DNA of 5,309 nucleotides from an uncultured Collinsella sp. (GTDB lineage Bacteria; Actinomycetota; Coriobacteriia; Coriobacteriales; Coriobacteriaceae), in assembly GCA_958438955.1 (NCBI GenBank), contig CAUBTS010000104.1, forward strand, positions 1-5,309. Reading direction: 5' to 3'. The translations under genes and the position numbers were made by a program. Of this stretch, positions 5,015-5,309 are shown in pieces. The notes beneath the pieces were generated by a model. That model was not told the DNA's origin and ran no database searches. It was given only the letters and a program-made list of their open reading frames with translations. Position 1 is the first letter of the stretch. The number at the start of each line of letters is the position of its first letter.

Positions 5015-5043
5015 TTGACTCTAACGAACTAAAGTGGTTTTAT
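5015..5043 (+). promoter_or_regulatory. Promoter of tRNA-Arg
   Basis: TTGACT (5015-5020) matches the -35 consensus at five of six positions, and a 17-nt spacer leads to TTTTAT (5038-5043). Shifted readings such as TTATAT are possible. The tRNA begins about 13 nt later. The A tract at 4994-5000 could act as an UP element. No terminator separates it from the upstream gene, so read-through is possible. Confidence 0.65.
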
Positions 5044-5055
5044 ATGTCTTGCGCT

Positions 5056-5132
5056 GCGGCGTTACCTCAGCTGGATAGAGGGTCTGACTACGAATCAGAA
5101 CGTCATAGGTTCGAATCCTATACGCCGCACCA
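5056..5132 (+). tRNA. tRNA-Arg (anticodon ACG)
   Basis: This is a complete 77-nt cloverleaf with an encoded CCA. The acceptor GCGGCGT pairs with ACGCCGC, D stem CCTC with GAGG, anticodon stem TCTGA with TCAGA around loop CTACGAA, and T stem ATAGG with CCTAT around TTCGAAT. The anticodon ACG is expected to be deaminated to ICG by TadA, allowing it to read CGU, CGC and CGA. All stems are fully paired. Confidence 0.97.
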
Positions 5133-5142
5133 ATTGAACTTG

Positions 5143-5171
5143 AAGCCTCCGGCAACGGGGGCTTTTCTTTT
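5143..5171 (+). terminator. Rho-independent terminator of tRNA-Arg
   Basis: The 9-bp stem AAGCCTCCG/CGGGGGCTT (5143-5151 with 5156-5164, one T-G pair) has a GCAA tetraloop and a tail TTTTCTTTT. It starts 10 nt after the tRNA end and has the same design as the tRNA-Leu terminator at the window start. Confidence 0.92.
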
Positions 5172-5309
5172 ACGGCGGCACCGCATGGATTCGAATCTCG
5201 GTCGAGGCGCGGGCGTAAAGAAAACGCGGAGCGTTTTTAGCCCGCGGGCGAGCACGCCGGCAGGCGGGCGAAGCCGGTGCGGATCCGCGAAGCGGATACG
5301 CGGAATCCT
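5172..5309. repeat. GC-rich hairpin cluster after tRNA-Arg, continuing past the window
   Basis: This stretch has no convincing gene. It holds the palindrome GATTCGAATC (5188-5197), which mimics a tRNA T loop. A nested hairpin follows at 5209-5245: GCGGGC/GCCCGC enclosing AAAACGC-GGA-GCGTTTT. Next is a GCCGGC/GCCGGT-type stem, then ATCCGC-GAA-GCGGAT (5283-5297). Two imperfect tandem units starting GCGAAGC occur at 5268 and 5287, each ending in GGA(A)TCC. A frame from ATG 5185 stays open to the edge (41 codons, Arg/Gly/Ser/Ala-rich) but lacks a ribosome site. It may be an intergenic repeat or integration remnant next to a tRNA gene. Confidence 0.4.

Overview
The window looks like chromosomal sequence from a high-GC Coriobacteriia member. 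Collinsella is my best guess, from the GC-rich, C-ending codon use, the protein sequence style and the Shine-Dalgarno sites; this is inference, with no database search. It is mostly core genome: two tRNA genes frame five plausible longer genes, a short membrane protein gene and several intergenic palindromic elements.

Layout. Positions 1-53 are the 3' part of tRNA-Leu, cut by the window edge exactly at anticodon CAG and followed by a terminator. Positions 90-440 hold no gene but contain a roughly 220-bp element bounded by 30-bp imperfect inverted repeats, with smaller hairpins inside. Positions 441-2700 carry a probable plus-strand operon. It encodes an SPFH/Band 7 membrane protein resembling plant hypersensitive-induced-reaction (HIR) proteins, then rlmH (ribosome methyltransferase) after only 6 nt, then proC (last step of proline synthesis), perhaps preceded by a 19-codon micro-ORF whose stop overlaps the proC start.

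A 159-bp nested palindrome at 2701-2859 fills the gap between proC and a convergent minus-strand gene for a 57-residue single-pass membrane protein, and probably terminates at least the latter. That small gene is divergent from serS (seryl-tRNA synthetase). The two appear to share a 12-bp palindrome that reads as a -10 element on both strands. serS ends in a strong terminator.

Positions 4598-4975 encode an unrecognised 125-residue protein. Its promoter region contains a near-perfect match to the Gram-positive LexA (SOS) box, the most intriguing signal here. A promoter, tRNA-Arg(ACG) and a terminator follow. The last 138 bp are GC-rich and dense in competing hairpins, with no convincing gene.

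Functionally most of the window serves translation (tRNA-Leu, RlmH, SerRS, tRNA-Arg) and proline supply. The parts least explained by known families are the two palindromic elements, the micro-membrane protein, the possible SOS-controlled orphan gene and the 3' hairpin cluster.
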